NCBI GenBank assembly: GCA_003427395.1
Contig: BFEA01000207.1
Coordinates: 1,451,136-1,476,483, forward strand
Direction: 5' to 3'
Origin: Chara braunii
Taxonomy: Eukaryota > Streptophyta > Charophyceae > Charales > Characeae
DNA length: 25,348 nt
Positions within the stretch are counted from its first letter, which is position 1; every line of letters begins with the position of its first letter. Below are positions 18,429-25,348 of the stretch, piece after piece. The notes beneath the pieces were generated by a model. That model did not search any database and was not told the origin of the DNA. It saw only the letters and a program-made list of their open reading frames with translations. The position numbers and the translations under genes were made by a program.

Positions 18429-18718
18429 AGTCACCATAGAGAAGGAGGAAGTGAAAGATAGGAGGGCGAGGATGAGAGGAGGAGAAGGATGATGGAAGAC
18501 AACGACAACGACAAAGGAGAAGAAGAAGAAGAAGAAGGAAGAAGAAGAAGAATGCAACAACAATGGAGGAGGAAGAGGAGTGGAAAGTAGGAGGAGAAAG
18601 GAGGGGGAGGAATGGCTTATCTCAGCACAGCGTTCCCAGTCACCCCACGTACTCCCAACAATAAGTAGGCCTGCATAGAACTTGGTTACAACACGAGCAG
18701 CAAAATCTCATGACATAG
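18429..18718 (+). repeat. GA-rich dispersed repeat, copy 1 (about 290 bp)
   Basis: The unit begins AGTCACCATAGAGAAGGAGG and includes (GAA)n runs, then CTCAGCACAGCGTTCCCAGT and CCCAACAATAAGTAGGCCTG, ending at AATCTCATGACATA. It is highly similar to 19311-19553. Confidence 0.9.
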
Positions 18719-19310
18719 TGAACTAGAACTGGACTGGTGCGGGACTACCACCTCCTCTTCCACCCCCCTGAGGATTTCCCGGACCCCTTCTCCCCCCACT
18801 GCCCTATCCCTGGTTACAGTGCACGACGCTGGGTGAGGGAGTCCCCAACCCCCTCTCTACATCTTCCCCTCCGCCCGCTCTCGGAGTACCCAGACCTGTT
18901 CCCCCTTCCACCAAGGTGTTTAGTGGAATGGAGTTATTCTGGTTTACAATAGGAGTGCTCAAAGGGCTTGGGTCAGGGGACAGGGTGGTGGGGCGTGGAA
19001 GACATGGTTGCATCAAGGGGCTAAGGGTTTACGATTTGGGAGAACAGGAACCAGAAGGCACAGCACCGGGATAGCAGCTGTAGATCTGGTGGCCTATGGC
19101 CGGTGTCCATAAAGGGTTAATGTTCATTGCGCATAACATACACTGGGCAAGAAGCATTTGGAGATCTGCAGTACTCTACACCCCTTTTTCAGCTTACAGC
19201 AATAAACACATCTACAATAGCCCTCAACATATCCTTGCAGGCAATTAAGAAGAAGAGGAGGTGTGAGGAAGGCCCACATCTAGCATCTTCCAGACTTTCA
19301 CCCCATGGAG
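18719..19310. other. Spacer between GA-rich repeat copies, no gene seen
   Basis: The stretch has a C-rich segment at about 18740-18910 and no recognisable protein or RNA gene. Confidence 0.5.
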
Positions 19311-19553
19311 AGTCACCATAGAGAAGGAGGAAGTGGAGGATAGGAGGGCGAGGATGAGAAGAGGAGAAGGATGATGGAAGACAATGACAGCGAGAAAGGA
19401 GAAGAAGAAGAAGAAGAAGAAGGAAGAAGAAGAAGAATGCAATAACAATCGAGGAGGAGAGGGAGAGGAATGGCTTACCTCAGCACAGCGTTCCCAGTCA
19501 CCTCACCTACTCCCAACAATAAGTAGGCCTGCATAGAAAAATCTCATGACATA
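19311..19553 (+). repeat. GA-rich dispersed repeat, copy 2 (about 243 bp)
   Basis: This copy matches 18429-18718 with few substitutions but lacks two blocks present there: about 25 bp after the GA-rich run and about 22 bp near the end (the CTTGGTTACAACACGAGCAG part). The start-to-start distance is 882 bp. Confidence 0.9.
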
Positions 19554-20235
19554 AAAAAACACCTTGGACATCCCCTCACCCCACACAAAACTAGGATGAC
19601 CCCTGCATTCCCAGGGGGGAGGGGCGGATGGCTTAATCCTCTACGGATTCATGAGGGCGAAGGACATGGTAACCCTTTCATCCTGTTTGATAGTGAAAAA
19701 TTATGCTTGTCAGAATGCCCCGTGGCCTCTGCAAATCCCTCTGCAAATCCAGGTGCAGATCATGCGCTTGAGCATCTGCACATTCAAGTGCATTCCAACA
19801 AGGATACTCTTTTGCATTTGCAAGTCGACCCTACACATCAGGCTCTTTTTTGTGTACCTTTCCCAATTCATAACGAACACAAGTTCTCCCCCTGCATTGA
19901 ATTGTCTGCTGCAGGTAGTTTGTTATTAGAGTCCTTTTCTTTTTTCTCAATCACGCTCCTTTGGGTCCACTCAGAACCCTAACACCCAAACATCATAAGC
20001 AGACGACCAGCAGCTTGATTGAAATTTTGAACGCAGTGCGCTGCATCCATTCACAATCACTGGACCATGATCAGCCATCTGGTTCCTCATTTGGACAATT
20101 TAACCCCCACAGGGCAATCTGGCCATTTTGACCAATTGTCAAACTGGGTTTGGAGAAGTTTGGACTCAAAGCATAAAGGGCATCCTTGCCATCCTCGCTT
20201 GCCCCCGATATGGCCAATTAGGCCTCTATCATTAG
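19554..20235. other. Gene-free interval, likely including 3' UTR of the minus-strand exon
   Basis: A 128-codon + frame at 19596-19982 has no recognisable family and contains short CTGCAAATCC repeats, so I do not call it. The part adjoining 20235 would be 3' untranslated sequence of the DUF4336-type gene. Confidence 0.45.
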
Positions 20236-20529
20236 TTACTTATGGAAGACTGCCTGTTGATTGTAGTGGGCCTTGAGGGCATCCTTGCCCCCTTGCAAAT
20301 AGATGACACCATGGCAGGGAAAAACACAGTCCCAGTCCCAACTAAGGAGCTGATTGAGCTGCTTGTGAAATCGGTGGCGATCCACGATCATGAAGGCATT
20401 GTAGAATGGGAGATAAATACGATCCATCGCTTGCTTCCAAAGCCAAGATGCAAGCGGAATCTTCTCCGGATAGTTCCAGAAGAAATCCGTTACAAAAAGA
20501 GCCCCTGAGTTCTTATGAACGAAAACCAC
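20236..20529 (-). CDS. DUF4336-family protein, C-terminal exon
   Basis: The minus strand encodes 97 residues and a TAA at 20236-20238. Conserved blocks are VVFVHKNSGALFVTDFFWNY, WLWKQAMDRIYLPFY, FMIVDRHRFH, WDWDCVFPCHG and GGKDALKAHY. These match my recollection of the C-terminus of DUF4336 proteins. That family is found in cyanobacteria, algae and plants, with a metallo-beta-lactamase-like fold and no established activity. The exon start at 20529 is inferred from the acceptor TTTAACGCAG preceded by a pyrimidine-rich tract. The open frame further upstream to 20766 looks like translated intron. A possible donor (GGAGGTGAGTGG) lies near 20735. Upstream exons were not found before the right edge, so the gene may be split by a long intron containing the LINE, or be a partial copy. 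The exon itself is intact. Confidence 0.75.
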   Translation of the reverse strand: MVFVHKNSGALFVTDFFWNYPEKIPLASWLWKQAMDRIYLPFYNAFMIVDRHRFHKQLNQLLSWDWDCVFPCHGVIYLQGGKDALKAHYNQQAVFHK

Positions 20530-20829
20530 CTGCGTTAAACAATGCACAAAACAGAACGGAGGACGGCAAAAAGCAAAAGCACAGATGACAAAGGGGAACA
20601 TGAGGAACAGAGGGGGGGAAATGTCATCACATGTCAAATCAATGGACAAGGGAAAATGTGGCAGCCATGGACAGGGTATTCCTTTCCTGGTAAAGATGGC
20701 AACAGAAAGAACCCGCAACACATCCACTATGCCACTCACCTCACCTCCAATTACAAGCGTTGTCATTTATCAATGTGCCCTTTAGGAGGACATTCACAGA
20801 TGAATCAGAAAAAAGAAAAAAGGAGGAGG

Positions 20830-21665
20830 ACATTCACAGAATGTTACCGCCGGTAATTGCCGATGTTACCCTCGGTAAATTTTGGTCATGTTCACTAGCT
20901 TGGTAACATAATGTCCGATTGATGTTAGCCCTGGTAATAGTCTGTCAATCCTAACCCTTATGGAGCATCGGTCACAGGGGCACGACGGATGGTCCACAGC
21001 GCGCCGCGTCGGGGTCGAAGTTTCGGACACGGTCGGTGGATTGGGGTGATCGAGGGCGGGGAGATGCACAGAGTGGCCGCTGCACCAAATTGTTCACAGT
21101 GCGAAAGAGGTGCACCGGGGGTGTGGCGAGGGCGGGCATCGATGTGCATAAATATCTTGAAGCGCTCGATGCGCCCGTCGCCCGATAGGAGCGCGCACTG
21201 CTTAGCGTGGGCGGTTCCCTGTTTTTTTGGGTTCGATTCATCGTTTTCCGGTTGCCGGGCACGTCTTTTCCGTTTTCATTTTTTCCAGGAGATTCATTGC
21301 TGGTGGGCAGGTCGTCGTCAGGGCGTCCGCTTTTCGGACATCCCTCTTTTTTCATAGATTCAGGGCATACTCACACTAGGACCTTTTGATCTAAGGTGTG
21401 GATGCAATTGCAGTCAGATTCATCTGGGTCTGGCCGTAAGTGCAGGCATATACATTTAGAAAACTCCTCATGTGAGTATGCCGTCAGATTCAGGTCGTTG
21501 TCGCAGATTGAGGTTGTTAGATTTGCGTGGACGGTCGTTAGATTCGCGGGCAGGTCGTCGCTAACCTACGCGGGCGATTCGTTAGATTCTCGGCTATTCA
21601 TCGAATTGAATCTGTTAAAAAAAAAAAAAAAAGAATATCTAAGATTCTGGACTGTAGGATTGGGG
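20830..21665. other. Gene-free interval
   Basis: No coding or RNA gene was recognised. Short GGTAA-centred repeats (GCCGGTAATT, CTCGGTAAAT, CTTGGTAACA, CTGGTAATAG) occur at about 20848-20940. If the DUF4336 gene is intact this could be intron. Confidence 0.45.
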
Positions 21666-21811
21666 GGAAAATATGGCGGTGTATCTTTTCATGTTCTAGT
21701 GCAGGATTCAATCACATTTTGCACATTTTGAGAGTAGTGGAAAATATGGCGGTGTATCTTTCCATGTTCTAGTGCAGGATTCGATCACATTTTGCACATT
21801 TTGAGAGTAGT
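21666..21811 (+). repeat. 73-bp tandem duplication
   Basis: Two copies, 21666-21738 and 21739-21811, differ at two positions. Each carries GGAAAATATGGCGGTGTATC and ends TTGCACATTTTGAGAGTAGT. A partial third copy of the end (TTGCACATTTTGAGAGTT) lies at about 21883-21900. Confidence 0.93.
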
Positions 21812-22439
21812 GGAGCTACATGGTACTGGGCCTCGCTCCACTGGTCTCCAAATGTGGAAAAAACGAGACATAATCCTCCGCTTGCACATTTTGAGAGTTA
21901 TTGACCCACTAATTCAGAACAGAGCACTGTTACCCAAATGGCCCATCAGACTTTTGACGGAACCTCTCTCTAACCCCTGGATCCGACTTGCCCTTGCCAT
22001 ATTAGCAGAGGAATGAATTCTGACGGATGAGGAAGCAGTGTGGGACTGTCTACTACTTCCACCGCTACCGCGGAGCACAAGGTCTACGACATGGGGACCG
22101 ATTCTTAAGTCATGGTCGAAATTGACTCCTCTTACATCAAAGAGCCTGCATCAGCGGAAGAAGTAATATCAACATGCATCTACGAGAACCCAGCAATCAG
22201 GAATTTGGCAGGGAAGGTCTTTGAGGTCTCTCTGAAACCTGGGAACTTCGGTAGAAAATGGTTGCAGAGAGGGATCTGGCGGGTTGAACACCTGTGGGAC
22301 AGAAAACTGAAAAAGTGGAAGTCGGTAGAGGATCTCAGATGCGAACTCCGAGGCTACAGAATATCCATAGTCACAGGAACTCTATTATACGTGTTGTTCC
22401 AGCCTGATGGCAACAATATTTAATGGAAGAAGGTGACGA

Positions 22440-23444
22440 ATGGTTCGAAGACACATGGTGGGAGGACACTATCAAGAGAGAACAGTTATTCACATTCTGG
22501 AAGTTAGGGAGGATAGGACCTTTCAAGTAGAATTCTGGGAGACACAGGGCGAGCATCTTCGAAAACAGACTGGCACGATCTCTGTGCTTAAGGATAGGTT
22601 GGGAAAAGCGGTTAAAGTACAGGTTTCTCTTACCATTGATGGACTGCGACAGGCAAAGATAACACAATTTCCCTCCATCCTTGGAGAAGGACGTCTTGAC
22701 TGCTCACGGACCGGATGGATCAAAACAGCAGAGACTGCAGAAACTGAGACTATTCCCCTGGGAAGCTATAGACCAAAGGTAGGGTATAGTCTACAGTCTA
22801 AGGCTCCAACGTTGACAGCCCAAGCCTGGTCTTCCTGGAACAGCAGGTCACAGAATATGGACTTCTGCACATTCTCGTCTGTTTGGTTCCCCCTGTATTG
22901 TCAGATGATACAAGGAATCACAGAGATAAAAATGGCAGGACTACAGTGGATGCACATGCATTCATGTGTCCCCACAGCAGAATGGTGCTCAGAGAAAGGG
23001 ATGGAAATCAATATATTCTGCGATCAATGCCCCTATCCCAGAGTGAAATCTTCTGCACATTTGTGGTGGGAATGTGTCGTGGCACGAGGCTTCTGGGACT
23101 GGCTTCGAGACTTGTGGAGGAAGGCCTATGGAGACTCCACCTTTTGGAATGAAAGCTTTGTGATCTCAGGAAGAACAGACACCCATGTTGGAAAAGATAT
23201 CGCCTTAAAGCTTAGACCCATTGCCTTCTGGTTATTGTGGATGGCAAGAAGAGACAGGCGCTTCAATGGGAAAGTCAGAGTGGACGTGGCTCTAAGGAAC
23301 AGCTTCAGACTATCGGTGCGAACACTGATCCTTGCGGAGTACAGGAAAGCCAAACAGAAAAGGACAACAACGGAAACCGGGTCTGCGAAACACACAAGGC
23401 TTTGGGAGTACCTTTCAGTGGGCAGGGAGAACCCCCGATTGTAA
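22440..23444 (+). pseudogene. LINE ORF2 C-terminal region with zf-RVT domain
   Basis: This frame is open for 334 codons, but the N-terminal ATG is not a real start because it lies inside the polyprotein. The zf-RVT-like region spans about 22960-23270. It has a CX2C pair (CDQC, about 23018) and a His/Cys pair (HLWWEC, about 23058), followed by the aromatic run typical of L1-type elements. The C-terminus is Lys/Arg-rich. The earlier half has weak similarity and may itself contain a compensated frameshift. Confidence 0.72.
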
Positions 23445-23619
23445 AATGTTATTCTCTCGGCTGTTGTGGGAAGAAAACCACGAGCCCCACCTTCAGTCAA
23501 GGGATTTAATCGTTCCCTACCATAGGTTCCAGACTGACAGGGCACCAAATATTAATAGAGGAACAGTGTCATTACGGTAGCAGAGATGCTAAGAACCAAA
23601 TATGGATTTTTTTTGGAGT

Positions 23620-23783
23620 AAGGACTCTGGACCTGTTTTCCAGCAGTAGCTTTATGGAATCAAAGGACAGGTATCGCTGAGCAAGGACGCTGGACCTGAT
23701 TTCCAGCAACTGTTCGTCAGATTGAACAGGGATTCCCTGTTCAAACAAGCTAAGAGGACGCTGGACCTGTTTTCCAGCACGAG
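23620..23783 (+). repeat. Three spaced copies of a CTGGACCTG-TTTCCAG hairpin in the LINE 3' UTR
   Basis: GGACTCTGGACCTGTTTTCC (about 23622), GGACGCTGGACCTGATTTCC (about 23687) and GGACGCTGGACCTGTTTTCC (about 23757) each continue as AGCA. CTGGA pairs with TCCAG, so each can form a small stem-loop. Spacing is about 65-70 bases. 3' UTR hairpins are recognised by the reverse transcriptase in some stringent LINEs, so a role in template choice is possible but not shown. Confidence 0.8.
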
Positions 23784-23818
23784 CCAAGCTGGGTAAGGGC
23801 CTCAGTATCCGGGTGGAA

Positions 23819-23838
23819 TTGTGAGGTCCCCGGCCTCG
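23819..23838 (+). repeat. 20-bp inverted repeat, left arm
   Basis: TTGTGAGGTCCCCGGCCTCG is the exact reverse complement of 24582-24601. It lies 36 bp before the LINE poly(A) run. Confidence 0.9.
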
Positions 23839-23899
23839 CTGTTATATGATTCAATATCAAAGGAACAACATTGCAAAAAAAAAAAAAAAAAGGAAGATA

Positions 23900-24540
23900 C
23901 ACCTCCATATTTTTTGTCTCTCGTGCAGGGCGAATAATCTTCTTTTTTTTTTACATGTCTTCCCCCCCCCCCCTCCTCCCCTCAAATCTTTCGTCATCTT
24001 TCAAATTCTTTCATTTCCCCTTCACTAGTACCTACTTACCAGTACTCCTAAGGCTTATACAGGGGACCCCTGCGAACACAGCTTTGTTGTCTCCCTCCAG
24101 CCATCAGAGGGGACGCATGCTGCCCCCCGCCCCTACCATGGTGGTCAAGGATGCAGTGGGGCCGCCGGTGGGGGTCCGGCTAACGCAAAGACCGAGCATT
24201 TTTTTTCAATTTTTTTGAAAGGATGATGGCCTTGAGGTATTATCATCGGACTACCCAGCCTAAGGTGATGGCAGAATCCTTCACCGAAGAGAGGTAGAAA
24301 GTTATGCCTGCAGGGGTCTGCTGCATAGCCTTAGGAGTAGTGGTAGGTAGGTAGTGAGAGATTAAAAAAAGATATGACATAGCAGAATGCCAGTTAAAAA
24401 ATATGTGAGGTGAGAGAAAAGTATATGGCTCTCCCCCATGAGGAGAATGCAGCTGTTCTTAAAAAAATCAGAAGCAAAAAAAATGATAGAAAGGCACTTT
24501 CAAGTCAAAGTTATACATGTAAATAGTTACTATCTTCCAA
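23900..24540. other. Gene-free interval with homopolymer runs
   Basis: T, C and A runs and no recognisable gene. It lies between the two arms of the 20-bp inverted repeat. Confidence 0.5.
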
Positions 24541-24547
24541 TAAAAAA

Positions 24548-24578
<31 letters not shown>
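24541..24578. repeat. A-rich homopolymer run
   Basis: About 38 bases are almost pure A and immediately precede the right arm of the inverted repeat. It may be the poly(A) of another inserted element on the + strand. Confidence 0.85.
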
Positions 24579-24580
<2 letters not shown>

Positions 24581-24581
24581 T

Positions 24582-24601
24582 CGAGGCCGGGGACCTCACA
24601 A
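24582..24601 (-). repeat. 20-bp inverted repeat, right arm
   Basis: CGAGGCCGGGGACCTCACAA is the exact reverse complement of 23819-23838, 743 bases after the left arm ends. Confidence 0.9.
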
Positions 24602-24692
24602 GTCAACACGGAGTTATCCTGGCAGCCAGCCAGTTTCGCTTCTCAGGTACCAAGGTCATTCTCAAAATTCCTTCAGTCACCAGTGCCTCTCC

Positions 24693-24754
24693 TTTTTTTT
24701 TTTTTTAATTTGGACCATTTCTCGATTTATGCGTGTCATCCTTGCGCAGGGGCC

Positions 24755-24786
<32 letters not shown>

Positions 24787-24797
24787 ATGGATGTCCC
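24693..24797 (-). pseudogene. U6 snRNA retropseudogene with poly(A) tail
   Basis: U6 snRNA is the catalytic-core RNA of the spliceosome. On the minus strand, 24797 down to 24707 matches plant U6 from GGGACATCC to GGTCCAAATT with very few changes. It includes ACAGAGAAGATTAGCATGG (the ACAGA box) and the plant-type CGCATAAATCGAGAAATGG. The first about 10 nt and the 5' stem-loop are missing or replaced by GC-rich sequence. The end continues into 14 A rather than the T run of a real U6 gene, and no TATA or USE promoter is visible upstream. It is therefore a retroposed copy. Confidence 0.9.
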
Positions 24798-24906
24798 GCA
24801 CCCCACACCCCTGCCGGGGCCCCGGGGCTGGGGCTCGACAACCTTTGAACCTACGACCTCCTCAACCGCATATGCCTAACCAATTGAGGTACGCTACTAG
24901 ATAAGA
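24798..24906 (-). mobile_element. tRNA-like head upstream of the U6 copy (composite SINE candidate)
   Basis: On the minus strand GTACCTCAATTGGTTAGGC at about 24874-24892 looks like a tRNA D-arm and A box. GGTTCAAAGGT at about 24845-24855 is a degenerate B box. A GC-rich segment then leads into the U6 sequence and poly(A). This is the same order as the locus near 12.1-12.3 kb. It is not a tRNA gene: no matching acceptor stem was found. Confidence 0.5.
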
Positions 24907-25182
24907 ACATCTATTTCCAATACCTTTTTTTTCTTTGCTTCGAATTACGCGCCGAAAGACTCCTAGACCTGGTGCCTTGTACCTTGTGTCGTTTTCTATC
25001 ACGGAATCCACGTTCTCTTTTTTCAATCACACTGCGGGCTGTGAGCCCGCACCCTCGTGGTATGTCAGTAAACTGGAAAATATTGAAAATGGAAAGGTTG
25101 TTCTTACGCCATGGCTGAGCAAATACGGCAGAGAAGGGTCAATCGAGAGTGTGTTTGAGTAGGTAGAGTAGCTGTTGGTAGT
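24907..25182. other. Gene-free interval at the right end
   Basis: A 75-codon + frame at 24935-25162 was examined; it has no recognisable motif and is not called. Confidence 0.4.
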
Positions 25183-25230
25183 CACATGGGGTAGGTTAGG
25201 GTATGCCACATGGGGTAGGTTAGGGTATGT
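25183..25230 (+). repeat. 24-bp tandem repeat, two copies
   Basis: CACATGGGGTAGGTTAGGGT plus ATGC or ATGT is repeated at 25183-25206 and 25207-25230. GGTTAGGG inside is only superficially telomere-like. Confidence 0.9.
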
Positions 25231-25348
25231 GTTTGTGGCAACCAGGACACTCAGTTGCTTAGCTGTTGAATAACTGTCGCTGTAGACACCATGAGCAAGG
25301 AGGATAGAGTATGTCAGGGGGCGGGGGTGCGGGGGTGGCAGCGGCGGG

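Larger units (their letters stand above)
21870..23892 (+). mobile_element. 3' end of an L1-type LINE (non-LTR retrotransposon)
   Basis: Homology starts with an RT-downstream segment (IQNRALLPKWPIRLLTEP) that reaches a TGA at 22014-22016. It continues past it (LTDEEAVWDCLLLPP) and shifts frame near 22155. The next frame has QRGIWRVEHLWDRKLKKW. After another break the final frame (22440-23444) carries the zinc-binding zf-RVT-like region with CDQCPYP, HLWWECVVARGFWDW and FWLLWMARRDRRF. A 3' UTR follows, then poly(A) at about 23874-23892. The endonuclease and RT catalytic core are absent, as expected for a 5'-truncated insertion. Confidence 0.82.

Noticed and set aside
19596-19982. 128-codon + frame
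   Set aside because: No recognisable family, and it contains short nucleotide repeats. Not enough support to call a gene.
20530-20766. N-terminal extension of the DUF4336 exon to an ATG at 20766
   Set aside because: The added residues are Phe/Cys/Pro-rich, encoded by a pyrimidine-rich tract ending in a splice acceptor. They look like intron.
24693-24797. Functional U6 snRNA gene
   Set aside because: The 5' end is missing, it ends in poly(A) instead of a T terminator, and no TATA or USE promoter is visible upstream.
25183-25230. Interstitial telomere repeat
   Set aside because: GGTTAGGG occurs once per 24-bp unit, not as tandem TTTAGGG or TTAGGG.

Overview
The window is non-coding-rich nuclear DNA from a green plant-lineage eukaryote. 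The best phylogenetic marker is a U6 snRNA-derived copy near 24.7 kb whose 3' half carries the plant form of U6. Three further signs agree: a plant-type Ty3/Gypsy chromovirus primed by initiator tRNA-Met, mitochondrial gene fragments of plant/charophyte type, and a nuclear DUF4336-type exon. The long microsatellites, and the style of the chromovirus and the LINE, suggest a charophyte alga such as Chara. That genus-level guess is inference from memory and is not proven by the sequence.

Layout. 1-2230 holds microsatellites (TC, AC, GT/GA, T) and an 84-bp dispersed repeat, with no gene seen. 2235-3426 is a degenerate pentanucleotide (CTACT/CCACT-type) array. It runs directly into the last 57 bp of a 5' LTR. 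3427-11288 is a decayed Ty3/Gypsy chromovirus: truncated 5' LTR, tRNA-iMet primer site, repeat-rich leader, gag, protease, RT/RNase H, integrase, chromodomain, polypurine tract and a 1,174-bp 3' LTR. Gag and pol are broken by stop codons, frameshifts, a 16-bp tandem duplication and an RT active-site change (YLDD to YLDN). 11.3-12.4 kb holds a compound microsatellite across an assembly gap, then tRNA-promoter-containing SINE-like sequence joined to a U6 3' half. 12.4-15.0 kb is gene-poor, with small palindromes and a diverged 350-bp tandem duplication.

15.17-16.14 kb (minus) holds a possible unknown coding segment with an acidic tail, an Asn-rich tract and an in-frame stop. 16.29-18.02 kb is strongly AT-rich and is a nuclear copy of mitochondrial DNA (NUMT). 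It carries decayed pieces of nad1 (+), nad2 (+) and cob (-), with nad2 and cob joined tail to tail within a few bases, and a probable group I intron core. 18.0-19.6 kb has a possible decayed coding segment, a 98-nt fold-back and a dispersed 245-290 bp GA-rich repeat pair.

20236-20529 (minus) is the terminal exon of a DUF4336-family protein, the only host gene exon I can support well. 21.8-23.9 kb is the 3' end of an L1-type LINE with a zf-RVT domain, a 3' UTR with three copies of a small hairpin, and a poly(A) tail. 24.69-24.91 kb (minus) is a second tRNA-like plus U6 composite with a poly(A) tail. The last 450 bp show only a short 24-bp tandem repeat.

No set of genes here works together as an operon or pathway. 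The window is mainly a record of retroelement, satellite and organelle-DNA insertion around fragments of host genes.
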